From positions 248,001-312,000 of the forward strand of contig NZ_JAGEMO020000007.1 in NCBI RefSeq assembly GCF_017921975.2: 64,000 nt of DNA, given 5' to 3'. The stretch comes from Hymenobacter terricola. Lineage in GTDB: Bacteria > Bacteroidota > Bacteroidia > Cytophagales > Hymenobacteraceae. Shown here in pieces: positions 1 through 8,134 of this stretch (the first letter of the stretch is position 1; each line of letters opens with the position of its first letter). The notes under the pieces are model-generated. The model was given only the letters and a program-made list of their open reading frames with translations. It did no database searches and was not told the origin of the DNA. The translations under genes were made by a program, and so were the position numbers.

Positions 1-198
1 GCGCAGGCCCTCACCACGGCCGCTACCGGCGGCGAAGAAAATGCCGTTCAGTACCGGGCGGCCAACGTTAAGATTCCGTTCTACAACTTCCTGCTCAGCC
101 GCGACAATACCGCCATTCACGACCCGTCGCTGGCCGAAGCTTTCGACGAGCCGGTGACCAGCTTCGTGGCCCAGGCGGCCCTGAATTTGTTCGTCTAG
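1..198 (+). CDS. C-terminal end of an unidentified protein (partial)
   Basis: An open frame enters from the left edge and ends at TAG 196-198, giving 65 residues. The fragment is mildly acidic, has no cysteine and no membrane segment, and ends ...ALNLFV. The codon choice (GC-rich third positions) matches the neighbouring genes, so it is probably the real end of a gene. I do not recognise the family from this tail; the missing upstream part would be needed to name it. Confidence 0.6.
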   Translation, partial: AQALTTAATGGEENAVQYRAANVKIPFYNFLLSRDNTAIHDPSLAEAFDEPVTSFVAQAALNLFV

Positions 199-415
199 CC
201 GAGTGGTGCAACATTCTGGCTTTTTCCAGCAAAAGAGTGGCCCAGGCTGCTCTTTTCGCGTATCGGGGCAGCCCGGCGGCTTTTAGCAAGTCCGGGTGCT
301 TGCCAAGGCCTGCTTTCTTATTGTATCTTTCATATCCTGGCAGCGCCCAAGCTCCTCACTGGAATTTGGCAGCTGCCGCCACCTATTTTTTCACCGTCCT
401 TCGTACTCAATCCCG

Positions 416-631
416 ATGCTAGACTACGTGAAAATGATTCTGCTGAAAGTCAGTTTCAACAAGGCGCTGTTCGAAAAAGAACTTCGCAAAGCCCTCAAAG
501 TACTGGTCCCAACTGAGGTGCCGGATTTCCGCGTCTGGTGCTACCAGCAGTTTGCCCGCATTTACCGGAGCGTGCTGAAGCGGGTGTTTGGCAACTTCCA
601 GGAAGACTTCCCAATTGCCGGCGTCGGCTAG
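416..631 (+). CDS. small conserved hypothetical protein (71 aa)
   Basis: A 71-residue basic protein with an amphipathic, partly hydrophobic N-terminus (MLDYVKMILLKVSF) followed by a charged helix (FEKELRKALK) and an aromatic-rich stretch (WCYQQFARIY). The frame is open further upstream, but the ATG at 416 or the one at 434 fits protein-like composition best; upstream codons read as low-complexity non-coding sequence. No domain is recognised. It stands alone, converging on queG. Small proteins of this kind are common in Hymenobacter-like genomes; function unknown. Confidence 0.5.
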   Translation: MLDYVKMILLKVSFNKALFEKELRKALKVLVPTEVPDFRVWCYQQFARIYRSVLKRVFGNFQEDFPIAGVG

Positions 632-652
632 TTGCCCGTGCGCGGCTATGGC

Positions 653-1591
653 CTAGGCCTGCCCGTCGGCCACAAACCTGATGTTGCGCTTTAGCCCTTC
701 GTAGCCCGTGCGCTTCACGGCTGACTGGCGGAACAGCTCCGTGAATAATTCGTGGGTGATTTCGCGCCAGTCGCCGGGCGTCAGGTCTTTCAGGCCCTGC
801 GCGGGGTTGAACTGCGGCTCGTTGTGCGGCTGGCTGAAGCGGTTCCAGGGGCATACGTCCTGGCAGATATCGCAGCCGAACACCCAGTTGCCGAACTGCC
901 CGGCCACCTCGGTCGGAATCTGGTCCTTGAGCTCGATGGTGAAGTAGCTGATGCACTTGCTGCCGTCCACCACGTACGGCTCGGTGATGGCCTGGGTGGG
1001 GCAGGCGTCCACGCACTTGGTGCAGGTGCCGCAGTAGTCGCGGATGGGCCCGTCGGCGGGCAGCTCCACGTCCACAATCAGCTCGGCGATGAAGTAGAAC
1101 GAGCCGGTGCCCGGCGTTATCAGGTTCGCGTTTTTGCCTACCCAGCCCAAGCCGCTTTTCTTCGCCCAGGCCTTGTCCAGCACCGGAGCGGAGTCCACGA
1201 AGCAGCGTCCGCCAATGGCGCCGATTTCGGCCTCCATGTCGGCCAGCAGCACTTTCAGCTTGTCTTTGATGACGAAGTGGTAGTCGCGGCCGTAGGCGTA
1301 TTTGCTGATTTTGAGCGTGTCGTCGGGCTGCTGGGCTTCGGGCGCGGGGTAGTAGTTGAGCAGCAGCGAAATCACCGATTTGGCGCCGTCCACCAGCAGG
1401 CGCGGGTCGAGGCGCTTGTCGAAATGGTTTTCCATGTAGCCCATCTTGCCGTTCATGCGGCGCGTGAGCCAGGTTTCGAGGCGTGGGGCCTCTTCCTCCA
1501 GAAATTCCGCTTTCGAAATGCCGCAGGCCATGAAGCCCAGGGCGGCCGCGCGGCGCTTGATGAAGGGAGCCCATTGGGAGTGAGGGAGCAT
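653..1591 (-). CDS. queG: epoxyqueuosine reductase QueG
   Basis: Catalyses the last step of queuosine synthesis in tRNA: cobalamin-dependent reduction of epoxyqueuosine to queuosine. The 312 residues hold the N-terminal QueG domain with FVDSAP (Asp133, the expected proton donor) and a double [4Fe-4S] ferredoxin part: C187, C190, C193 and C197 (CxxCxxCxxxCP), then C240, C243 and C247 (CDICQDVCP). The frame is open to 1741, but those extra residues are encoded by a dispersed palindrome (1668-1755), so I start at the ATG at 1591, which gives the family's usual length. It lies downstream of ruvB on the same strand, with the repeat between them. Cytoplasmic. Confidence 0.95.
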   Translation of the reverse strand: MLPHSQWAPFIKRRAAALGFMACGISKAEFLEEEAPRLETWLTRRMNGKMGYMENHFDKRLDPRLLVDGAKSVISLLLNYYPAPEAQQPDDTLKISKYAYGRDYHFVIKDKLKVLLADMEAEIGAIGGRCFVDSAPVLDKAWAKKSGLGWVGKNANLITPGTGSFYFIAELIVDVELPADGPIRDYCGTCTKCVDACPTQAITEPYVVDGSKCISYFTIELKDQIPTEVAGQFGNWVFGCDICQDVCPWNRFSQPHNEPQFNPAQGLKDLTPGDWREITHELFTELFRQSAVKRTGYEGLKRNIRFVADGQA

Positions 1592-1667
1592 GGGCAATGG
1601 GGAAACTGAGCTGCAAAGAAACAGGAAACGCGCCGCTGGGGGCGGCGCGTTCCAAGAGTTGAACGAT

Positions 1668-1755
1668 GTAGAGACGCATATTTGCGTCTCGTCGTTGAAC
1701 GAGTTGGGCAGGCAGCTAGCGGCGCGAATGCCGAGACGCAAATATGCGTCTCTAC
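1668..1755. repeat. dispersed palindrome pair, GAGACGCAxATxTGCGTCTC type
   Basis: Two 20-bp near-perfect palindromes (1671-1690 and 1733-1752), each with half-site GAGACGCA, stand in mirror orientation about 42 bp apart, so the outer 23-bp arms also pair. The element lies between ruvB and queG on the minus strand. Its outer edge supplies the TAG stop codon of ruvB, and translated it produces the spurious N-terminal extension of queG. GTAGAGACGC-type repeats are known from several bacterial groups. Confidence 0.8.
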
Positions 1756-2807
1756 GAGGTTATCTCATCAAACAAGCTGGTGCCGTTGTTGCCGCGCAAA
1801 TGGTTTGGCAGCAGGCGCCCCAGGTGCTGGTAGGCGGCTTCCGTCGCCTCGCGGCCGCGCGAGGTGCGCTTGATGTAGCCTTCCTGAATCAGGAAAGGCT
1901 CGTACACTTCCTCGATGGTTTCGCCTTCCTCGCCGCAAGCGGTGGCGATGGTGCTGATGCCCACCGGGCCGCCCTTGAACTTGTCGATAATCGTGGTCAG
2001 GATGCGCTTGTCCATGTCGTCGAGGCCGCGGGCGTCCACGTCGAGGGCGTTGAGGGCGAACTGGGCGATTTCGACCGTGATGGTGCCGTCGCCCTTGATT
2101 TGGGCAAAGTCACGGGTGCGGCGCAGCAGGTTGTTGGCGATGCGCGGGGTGCCGCGCGAGCGGCGGGCAATTTCAAAGGCCGCGTCCTCGTGAATGGGCG
2201 TGCCCAGGATTTCGGCCGAGCGCAGCACAATCGTGGTCAGCAGCTTCGAATCATAATATTCCAGACGGGCCGAGATGCCGAAGCGGGCCCGCAGCGGGGC
2301 CGTGAGCATGCCCGAGCGCGTGGTGGCGCCCACGAGGGTGAAGGGCGACAGCGAAATCTGCACCGAGCGGGCATTCGGACCCGAATCGAGCATGATGTCG
2401 ATGCGGTAATCCTCCATCGCCGAGTACAGGTACTCTTCCACCACGGGGTTGAGGCGGTGGATTTCGTCGATAAACAGCACGTCGTGCGGCTCCAGGTTGG
2501 TGAGCAGGCCGGCGAGGTCAGAGGGCTTGTCCAGCACCGGGCCGGAGGTCATCTTGATGCCCGAGCCCAGCTCGTTGGCGATGATGTGGGAGAGCGTGGT
2601 TTTGCCCAGGCCGGGGGGGCCGTGCAGCAGGACGTGGTCGAGGGCATCGCCGCGCATTTTGGCGGCGGCCACGAAGACTTTCAGGTTCTCCAGGATTTTT
2701 TCCTGGCCCGTGAAGTCGTCGAAACTGAGCGGCCGGAGGGCTTTGTCGATGTCCTTGTCGGTGGCATCAAAGCCGTCGGTGCCGCCGGAAAGAAAGGCTT
2801 CGCGCAT
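1752..2807 (-). CDS. ruvB: Holliday junction branch migration helicase RuvB
   Basis: RuvB is the hexameric AAA+ motor that drives branch migration with RuvA during recombination repair. The 351 residues show Walker A GPPGLGKT (63-70), Walker B DEIH (114-117), sensor 1 ATTR (161-164), the RARFG region (173-177) and a C-terminal winged helix with the family sequence [13 protein letters not shown]. The length is usual for Bacteroidota RuvB. The start ATG at 2807 opens with MREAFLSGG. The stop codon lies in the outer edge of the 1668-1755 palindrome. ruvA and ruvC are not in the window. Confidence 0.97.
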   Translation of the reverse strand: MREAFLSGGTDGFDATDKDIDKALRPLSFDDFTGQEKILENLKVFVAAAKMRGDALDHVLLHGPPGLGKTTLSHIIANELGSGIKMTSGPVLDKPSDLAGLLTNLEPHDVLFIDEIHRLNPVVEEYLYSAMEDYRIDIMLDSGPNARSVQISLSPFTLVGATTRSGMLTAPLRARFGISARLEYYDSKLLTTIVLRSAEILGTPIHEDAAFEIARRSRGTPRIANNLLRRTRDFAQIKGDGTITVEIAQFALNALDVDARGLDDMDKRILTTIIDKFKGGPVGISTIATACGEEGETIEEVYEPFLIQEGYIKRTSRGREATEAAYQHLGRLLPNHLRGNNGTSLFDEITS

Positions 2808-2901
2808 AAGAATGTTACTAAAATTATTGGTCGGGGCTTGCTAAGCTAATGAGTAACTGTTTTGGGGGCAAAAAAGCTCCGTTGAGGAGGAATAATTAGG
2901 C

Positions 2902-3005
2902 CGTCATGCCGAGCGCAGCCAAGGCATCTCGCTTGGGGTAGTGACTCAATCGCTTGGATTGATTACTTGAGCACGCGAGATGGCTCGGCTGCGCTCGGCA
3001 TGACG
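2902..3005. repeat. family A palindrome (GTCATGCxGAGC...), copy 1
   Basis: Long inverted repeat: the left arm starts CGTCATGCCGAGCGCAGCC and the right arm ends with its near-exact complement, about 31 nt per arm with two mismatches, around a roughly 40-nt core. It lies between the 5' end of ruvB and the 3' end of the HIRAN gene, both on the minus strand, so it would fold in the mRNA 3' region of the HIRAN gene. Four more copies are in the window (24796, 36652, 44459, 61702). Confidence 0.85.
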
Positions 3006-3033
3006 TTCTTCCTTTTTCCTTCAACGCCCTCCT

Positions 3034-3381
3034 CTACTCGTGCAGCAGCACTTCGATGTCGAGGTGCAGCCAGTCGGTTTCCCAGGACTTGTGGTTGAGG
3101 CGGGCGGTGAGGTGCTTGCCGGCGTCGAGCAGGCGGGCCACGGTTTCGTTGCGGCCCTCGGGCAGGTAGCCGAGCCAGACGTTGGCGGGGTCGGTGGCGG
3201 GGGCGGTGTGGACCTGCACGGCCCAGTCGTCGTAGTGGTTATCGGCCTCGCGGGTGAGCAGCAGGGCCTGGCCGACTTTCAGCTTGGGCTCGTATTTCTC
3301 CAGGTTGGGGCGGTGCGAGGTGCCGGCCACCAGGCATTCGAGCAGCACGAGGGGTTCGGACGCAGGGACGATTTTCATCAT
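3034..3381 (-). CDS. HIRAN domain-containing protein
   Basis: A 115-residue protein that is essentially one HIRAN domain. It has the family pattern: AGTSHRP near the start, TREADNHYDDWAVQV (residues about 44-58), LGYLPEGRNETVARLLDAGK, and a C-terminal beta strand. HIRAN domains are small OB-fold-like modules that in eukaryotic HLTF bind 3' DNA ends; bacterial stand-alone forms are thought to recognise damaged or stalled DNA, but their role is not settled. The start could be either of two adjacent ATGs (3381 or 3378). No operon partner. Confidence 0.8.
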   Translation of the reverse strand: MMKIVPASEPLVLLECLVAGTSHRPNLEKYEPKLKVGQALLLTREADNHYDDWAVQVHTAPATDPANVWLGYLPEGRNETVARLLDAGKHLTARLNHKSWETDWLHLDIEVLLHE

Positions 3382-3492
3382 GGGGCCAAATTACGGCATG
3401 AGCGGCGGGATTGGGGTGAGGCCGGGCGCAAGTCGATATTTTCCCCCAATTTACCGCGGCCATCGTGTGTGGCGCTCAATTGCCTACTCAAC

Positions 3493-4614
3493 ATGGCTGA
3501 TAACGACGACGCCACCAACTTTGACCAGTCAGCAGACGAAAACGAAGACTTCGACGCGGAGCTGCGGCGACAGGCGGACCTGTTGCCCCCCGAGCTGTTC
3601 GAAACCATGAAACCGCTGCTGATGCTGGGCAGCCTGGCCAACTACATCCTCATGGGCCACGACGAGGACCCCGTGCCCCGGGCCCTGGAAGAGCTGCTGG
3701 GCTACGACCTGGAGGCCGTGAGAAACGTGACCGATGCCAAGGACACCCTCAGCCTGGCCCGCGTGATGGCCCGGCACACGCTGCAGCTGTTCGATTTTAT
3801 TTCGATTGCCCGGCTGGTGTTCGAAAGCCGCCTCGATGCGCCCCTGCGGGCTTACCTGGGCCGCTTCAGCGCCTCCGACGATGAATTTGTGGGGCCGCGC
3901 GAGTACGTGCTGACCTCCGGCGAATCGTTGCTGGAAAACATTGGCCAGTACCTCAGCGGCGGCGATGCCGACCTGCGCGAGGAGCTGCGCATGCGCCGCC
4001 TGCAAACCGAAAGCATCTTTGCCCGCCTCGACGAGACGCTGCGGCCCTTTTACCCCTCCGGCAACTCGCCCGACGAGGACCGGGCCCGGGCCCTGGACGA
4101 TGTTGACGAGGCCGAAGATGAGGAAGAGCCCGCCGTGCACGTCAACTTCAACGAGGTGCAGCGCGTGACGCTGAGCACGGCCCTGCGGCTGCCCTGGCTG
4201 CTGACCAACCTGGGCGAAACCCCGTTTGCCCGCGCGTTGGCCGAGGTGAGGCGGTTTCGCAAAAAGGCGCTGGAACGGCTGGCCGACCGCCTGACCATGG
4301 CCGGGGACGGCGAGCCGTTCGCCCTCACCTGGTCGGAGCTGCTGCGCCTGTACCAGGCCGCCCAGGTGTGCGCCCTGAGCACCGTCACGAACGTGGTGGG
4401 CGCGGGCAGCCTGGAAGACATGATGCTGCACGACCCGGCCCACGCAGCCGATGCGCCCGACGAGGTGGCCCAGGAGGCCCGCCACGCCCGCGAGCTGATG
4501 CTGCTGCTGATGGCCGGCTTCGTGGAAACCATTGAAGTGAACCACCCCGACGACGAGGACGTGGCCGAAGCCAAAGCCGAAATCAGCCGGCTGGCCGAGC
4601 TGCTGGCGGAGTAG
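3493..4614 (+). CDS. hypothetical acidic protein, possible paralogue of the next gene
   Basis: A 373-residue, strongly acidic, helix-rich cytoplasmic protein with Asp/Glu-rich ends (MADNDDATNFDQ...) and a second acidic linker DDVDEAEDEEEP near residues 200-212. No signal peptide, membrane span or known catalytic motif is visible. Its C-terminal half carries the pattern LTWSELLRLYQAAQVCAL, which resembles LGGPDVIRLYLSLQVLAL in the next gene, as do RVTLSTALRL against RLFSMALYF and the closing alanine-rich helix. The ATG at 3493 was chosen because upstream codons read poorly. A 62-bp gap to the next gene suggests an operon. Function unknown. Confidence 0.8.
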   Translation: MADNDDATNFDQSADENEDFDAELRRQADLLPPELFETMKPLLMLGSLANYILMGHDEDPVPRALEELLGYDLEAVRNVTDAKDTLSLARVMARHTLQLFDFISIARLVFESRLDAPLRAYLGRFSASDDEFVGPREYVLTSGESLLENIGQYLSGGDADLREELRMRRLQTESIFARLDETLRPFYPSGNSPDEDRARALDDVDEAEDEEEPAVHVNFNEVQRVTLSTALRLPWLLTNLGETPFARALAEVRRFRKKALERLADRLTMAGDGEPFALTWSELLRLYQAAQVCALSTVTNVVGAGSLEDMMLHDPAHAADAPDEVAQEARHARELMLLLMAGFVETIEVNHPDDEDVAEAKAEISRLAELLAE

Positions 4615-4676
4615 GCGCGCGCGCGCCGACGTACGCCTGTTTATGGCCTCCCCTTCCCCCCCGCAACCCCTCCGCC

Positions 4677-5672
4677 ATGCCCACCGACGACCCTGCCGAT
4701 GCCCAACCGCCTACCCTGCTGACCACGCTGGGGCCGGGCCTGATGCTGCCGAGGGCGGCCGTTCAGCAGCTGTTTGCGCTGCCCGGCGATGCCTTGCCCC
4801 AGGCCATTACGCGGCTGACCGGCCTCACCCGGGACGACGTGCGCCGGTTCGCGGCGTTCGATACGGCAGAAGCCCTGGACCAGGCCCTGCGCCACGAGCC
4901 CGCCCGGTTTTACTACTACGCCCTGGTGGGCTGGCTGGCGTACGACAGCCCCCTGGGCGAGGCCGTTCGGGAGCGGCTGCACGACGTGGGCGAGCCCCAT
5001 GCGCTGGCCCTGGCCGAGGCCGTGACCGAAGGCATCGTGGGGCTGCTGGCGGGGTGCGTGCCCACCCCCACCGCCGACACCGTGGCCGAGCTACAGGCCT
5101 TGTTTGCCCAGGAAAAACACGGGCTGGTGGCCTGCCTGCCCGCCCTGGCGCCGCCCGGCCCGCCCCCCGCCTCCCCGCCCGACGACGACGACGCGGTGTG
5201 GCTGGCCATGACTCCCCGGCCCCGGGAGCTTCGGTTATTCAGCATGGCGCTCTACTTCACGCACACGGCTTCCTACGCCGTGCCGCACCCGCTGGGGCGG
5301 GCCCTGCCGGCGGTGGCGGCCCTGGGCACCCCGGCCGAGCTCATTGGGCTGGCCCAGCGCTTCAAAGCCGCCGGCGCGGAAGCGGCGCCGAAGATTGACT
5401 TGGGCGGGCCGGACGTCATCCGCCTCTACCTGAGCCTCCAGGTGCTGGCGCTGCTGTTCGTGGCCGAGCTGCAGCCGGTGCTCATGTCCCGCCTCAACCC
5501 CACGCCCGACGGCGACACGCCCTGGCTCGACCCCCGCCAGCAGCAGAACACCCTGCGCTGGGTGTGCACCCAGGTGGAGGCCTTCGGGATGCTCTTCGAC
5601 GACTTGTTTGGCGACGAGCCCAGCTACCATGCGGCCAAAGCCACCGCCCGGGAGCTGGCCGCGCTGGTGTAG
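4677..5672 (+). CDS. hypothetical protein, possible paralogue of the preceding gene
   Basis: 331 residues, helix-rich and cytoplasmic, with a proline/aspartate-rich linker (PPGPPPASPPDDDD, about residues 160-175) between an N-terminal part (GLTRDDVRRFAAFDTAEALDQ) and a C-terminal part. The C-terminal part matches the preceding protein in order and spacing: a mostly hydrophobic helix, RALPAV, then IRLYLSLQVLALLF, and a final alanine-rich helix. This suggests an old tandem duplication. No known family is recognised. It is followed by the 21-bp tandem repeat block. Confidence 0.8.
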   Translation: MPTDDPADAQPPTLLTTLGPGLMLPRAAVQQLFALPGDALPQAITRLTGLTRDDVRRFAAFDTAEALDQALRHEPARFYYYALVGWLAYDSPLGEAVRERLHDVGEPHALALAEAVTEGIVGLLAGCVPTPTADTVAELQALFAQEKHGLVACLPALAPPGPPPASPPDDDDAVWLAMTPRPRELRLFSMALYFTHTASYAVPHPLGRALPAVAALGTPAELIGLAQRFKAAGAEAAPKIDLGGPDVIRLYLSLQVLALLFVAELQPVLMSRLNPTPDGDTPWLDPRQQQNTLRWVCTQVEAFGMLFDDLFGDEPSYHAAKATARELAALV

Positions 5673-5699
5673 CGGGCGGCAAAAAGGCCGTTTCCAGCG

Positions 5700-5987
5700 A
5701 CATGTGGTGACTTGGGATGCCCAAGTGGCCTCTCTGGATGCCTAGGTAGCCTCTTGGGGTAGCCAACTGACGCCTCAGGGTAGCCAACTGACGCCTCAGG
5801 ATAGCCCAGTGGCTTCTTGGGAGGGCCAATGGGCAACCCGGGAGGACCAGGTAGCCTCGTGGGCAGGCCAGATAGCTGCCTGGGGGTGCCAACCGGGCCC
5901 TGGGGATGCGCAAGAGGACGCTGGGGGTGGCCAGCGGGTAGCGGGGGAGGCCCGGCGGCTGGGTGGGGGCCGCCGGGAAACAGCGCG
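5700..5987. repeat. degenerate 21-bp tandem repeat block
   Basis: About thirteen units of 21 bp run head to tail from about 5716; two adjacent units are identical (5758-5778 and 5779-5799). The consensus is roughly GGnnGCCnAnnnGnCnnCnGG; one unit is 20 bp. Units decay and become more GC-rich toward 5987. The period equals two DNA helical turns and seven codons, so frames stay open through the block and give low-complexity proline/glycine heptads that I do not regard as genes. It fills most of the 402-bp gap between 5672 and 6075. Confidence 0.85.
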
Positions 5988-6074
5988 GGCGGGCCGGCGG
6001 GCCATTTTATTTCACTACATTTCGGGCAGCAATACCCATTGGTTTTCAGCGGCTTTGCTCTCACTACCATTCAG

Positions 6075-7019
6075 ATGACGCAAGACCAAAAAAACCACCG
6101 CAAAATGTATGGCACCGTGCTGGCTTGGTTTGTCCAATCGGGGCAGCCACTGCTGGCCATTAAGCTGATTGGGACGATTACGAAGCAGGTGCTAAAGGAC
6201 GTGGCCATCCTCGATGCGCAGGCCGGCCTGCAAGGGGCCCTCACCACGGGCGTGACGCGCACCCGCCTCGCGGTGAAGCAGGAAGCCGCCGAAAAGGCCG
6301 AGGTGCTGCGCGGCCTGGTGCTGGTGCTCAGCACCGACGACAAGGTGACCGCCGCCCTGGCCAAGCCGGTGGGCAGCTATTTCTACGGCTCCGACGAGGC
6401 GTTCCGGGCCTATTGCCAGCTGGTGGCAGATGCCGTTGCGGTCCTGGAAAAGTCGGACCTGGAAGATGCCGGCTACCAGCCCGACGTGCTGGCCACCCTC
6501 ACCACCGACCTCAAGGCCCTGGCCGAAACCACCGGCGCGGCCACGCTGCTGCAGGCCGGCTCCAAAACCGCCACCGATGCCCTGGTGCCCCTTTTTGGGG
6601 CGATAGACACCGATTTGGTGCGCCTCGACCGGCTGGTGCACGCCCAGCACTTCACGCAGGGCCCGCTGGAGGCCCAGTACGAAGCCCTGCGCCGCCTGCC
6701 CAAAACGCCGGCCGCCCACCAGTTCCGGGCCAAGGGCCTCACCCCGTTCGACGTGCCGCAGCTGGCCTTCAATATCCTGGACGAAAGCGTGCCCACCCCC
6801 ACCCTCTACAACACCGGCGGCCGGGGCCATGACGTGGTGTTTTACCTGGGCGCCACCCCCACCAGCCGCCCCGCCCCCGGCCAGGGCGTGCTGGTGAAAA
6901 ACGGCAAGAAGGTGACCCTGGCCGACTATTCGGCCCTCGGCGACGCCGCCACCGCACCGTATTTATTGGTGATGCAAACCAGCGAGCTGGCCGCCGGCGG
7001 CTGGCGCGTGCGGGGCTAG
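6075..7019 (+). CDS. hypothetical protein (314 aa)
   Basis: A soluble protein with a helical N-terminal two thirds (YGTVLAWFVQSGQPLLAIKL at the start, then many heptad-like Leu/Ala positions) and a C-terminal region richer in Gly/Pro and strands (NTGGRGHDVVFYLG, LVKNGKKVTLADYSALGD). No catalytic motif or family recognised. The frame is open back through the 21-bp repeat block to 5817, but the upstream part is repeat-encoded Gly/Pro sequence; the ATG at 6075 starts ordinary protein composition. It is followed by a hairpin terminator at 7049. Confidence 0.75.
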   Translation: MTQDQKNHRKMYGTVLAWFVQSGQPLLAIKLIGTITKQVLKDVAILDAQAGLQGALTTGVTRTRLAVKQEAAEKAEVLRGLVLVLSTDDKVTAALAKPVGSYFYGSDEAFRAYCQLVADAVAVLEKSDLEDAGYQPDVLATLTTDLKALAETTGAATLLQAGSKTATDALVPLFGAIDTDLVRLDRLVHAQHFTQGPLEAQYEALRRLPKTPAAHQFRAKGLTPFDVPQLAFNILDESVPTPTLYNTGGRGHDVVFYLGATPTSRPAPGQGVLVKNGKKVTLADYSALGDAATAPYLLVMQTSELAAGGWRVRG

Positions 7020-7048
7020 GGCCAGCGGGTTGTGATGGTTTCTGGTGA

Positions 7049-7080
7049 GCGCCCCGGCCGGCTGGCCGGGGCGCTTCTCT
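7049..7080 (+). terminator. GC-rich hairpin terminator
   Basis: Perfect 11-bp stem GCGCCCCGGCC / GGCCGGGGCGC with a 4-nt loop, followed by TTCTCTTT, 30 bp after the stop of the 314-residue gene. Confidence 0.7.
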
Positions 7081-7200
7081 TTGGCAGCAGCCTGCTTGGC
7101 CACCAAGCGGCTGACGCCGGCATTGGCTCCGGCCGTGGAACGAGACTACGCAGTGGCGTAAGTTGCGCGGGTATTCAGTTCCCCCTTACCCGTTCATTTT

Positions 7201-7563
7201 ATGAAAAAAGCATTTCTCTCCGCCGCATTGGCGCTGGCCGTGGCCGGCTCGTGGGCCTTTTATCCGAAGGCGGCCGAGCCCACCGGCTACATGATGGTCA
7301 TTGGCAGCGCCACGTTCGCGGGCTTCACCAGCAAGGCCGAAGTGACGGTGGTGGACCCGACGGGCAAGGTAACCGTGGCGGATGTCGACGCCCGCAACGG
7401 CTCGGCCAAAAAGGTAACGGAGTCGCTGGCGGTGCTGCACCAGGCAGAGCTGAAGCAGCTCAATGCGCTGAAGCAGCAAGGCTGGAGCATTGTGCAAACA
7501 ACGGCTCAAACCATTTCGCCGCCCGCCATGCTCACCACCACCTACGTGCTGGAACGGAAGTAG
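7201..7563 (+). CDS. small secreted hypothetical protein
   Basis: 120 residues with a clear signal peptide (MKKAFLSAALALAVAGSWAF; basic n-region, alanine/leucine core, likely cut near residue 20-26). The mature part is a small alpha/beta protein with a long helix (SLAVLHQAELKQLNALKQQGWSIVQ) whose LxxLxxQGW pattern recalls DUF4177-like small proteins that end in a GWE/GWS strand, but I cannot confirm membership. Likely periplasmic. Single gene with its own terminator. Confidence 0.75.
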   Translation: MKKAFLSAALALAVAGSWAFYPKAAEPTGYMMVIGSATFAGFTSKAEVTVVDPTGKVTVADVDARNGSAKKVTESLAVLHQAELKQLNALKQQGWSIVQTTAQTISPPAMLTTTYVLERK

Positions 7564-7589
7564 CCCGGAGCTGCCTGCCTATCTCATCG

Positions 7590-7622
7590 AAAAGGCCGCC
7601 CATTGCTGGAGCGGCCTTTTTT
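7590..7622 (+). terminator. intrinsic terminator
   Basis: Stem AAAGGCCGC (7591-7599) / GCGGCCTTT (7611-7619) followed by a T run, 27 bp downstream of the small secreted protein. Confidence 0.8.
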
Positions 7623-7664
7623 CGTTCTGCGCGGTACAAGCTAGAGCATATGCTGCAAGGCTTA

Positions 7665-7783
7665 TTCGAATGCTTGAATACTGGTAATATCGGCTCCCGT
7701 AATCAGCAGGTGGATGTCGTGCGTTGTCCTGACTGGTGATGCCCATGCCGCTGTGCAGCTGGCGGACTTCGCGGGCAAAACGC
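7665..7783 (-). pseudogene. truncated 3' end of a glutaryl-CoA dehydrogenase-like gene
   Basis: This stretch is a diverged copy of the last part of the intact dehydrogenase gene at 8713-9948. The first about 57 bp match its stop-proximal end (encoding the DIHLLITGADITGIQAF region), then about 75 bp are missing, and the match resumes over the REARQIHGGMGIT region (here REVRQLHSGMGIT). It carries no complete reading frame. It abuts the 3' end of the toxin pseudogene, so toxin, antitoxin and a small membrane gene are bracketed by two copies of the same 3' end. Confidence 0.8.
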
Positions 7784-7786
7784 TTA

Positions 7787-8134
7787 TTATTCATCCGCTT
7801 CCTGACGTAAACGCGCTATTTCGTCCCGGCCGATGGAAGCTACTTCCGACTTGTCATAAATCGACAGCAGGAACAGCTTCACCGCTTGCGTACTGGCATC
7901 CACGACGCGGCGGTAGGTGATGAGGCGGGCTCCGCCGCTTTTGCCCCGGCTCTTACTAGCAATGGCGAGGCGGATTTTATAGCAGTCCTATCCCAAGGGC
8001 TCGCCGTGAGTAGAATCCTGCTCCAACACGCCCACCAAGTGGGCCAGCTCGGATTTTAGCGAGCGGTATTTTTTCAGCAGCGGCTTGGCTTCGCGGCGGA
8101 AGTTGGCCGTGGTGATAAGAGTGGCCGGGAACAT
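7787..8134 (-). pseudogene. RelE/ParE-family toxin with in-frame stop
   Basis: Read as one frame, this gives 115 codons of a typical RelE/ParE-like toxin: start MFPATLITTANFRREAK, LLKKYRSLKSEL, then GEPLG, a TAG at codon 49 (7988-7990), then DCYKIRLAIASKSRGKSGGAR, and a final helix ending at TAA 7787-7789. RelE toxins cleave ribosome-bound mRNA, ParE toxins act on gyrase; the subclass cannot be told here. In relatives the position after GEPLG is usually a sense codon, so a single nonsense change has probably killed the toxin. The ATG directly follows the antitoxin stop (TAAATG), the usual coupled arrangement. Confidence 0.85.

Noticed and set aside
199..415. Possible gene in the first gap
   Set aside because: Short frames here have no protein-like composition and no start context; nothing supportable is seen.
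495..1679. Long minus-strand frame of 394 codons overlapping queG
   Set aside because: It overlaps queG in another frame, is rich in Arg/Pro/His and lacks any domain; a shadow of the GC-rich gene.
5624..6070. Minus-strand frame of 148 codons with proline heptads
   Set aside because: It is the 21-bp repeat block translated; all minus-strand frames stay open because the period is seven codons, and its end overlaps a real gene.
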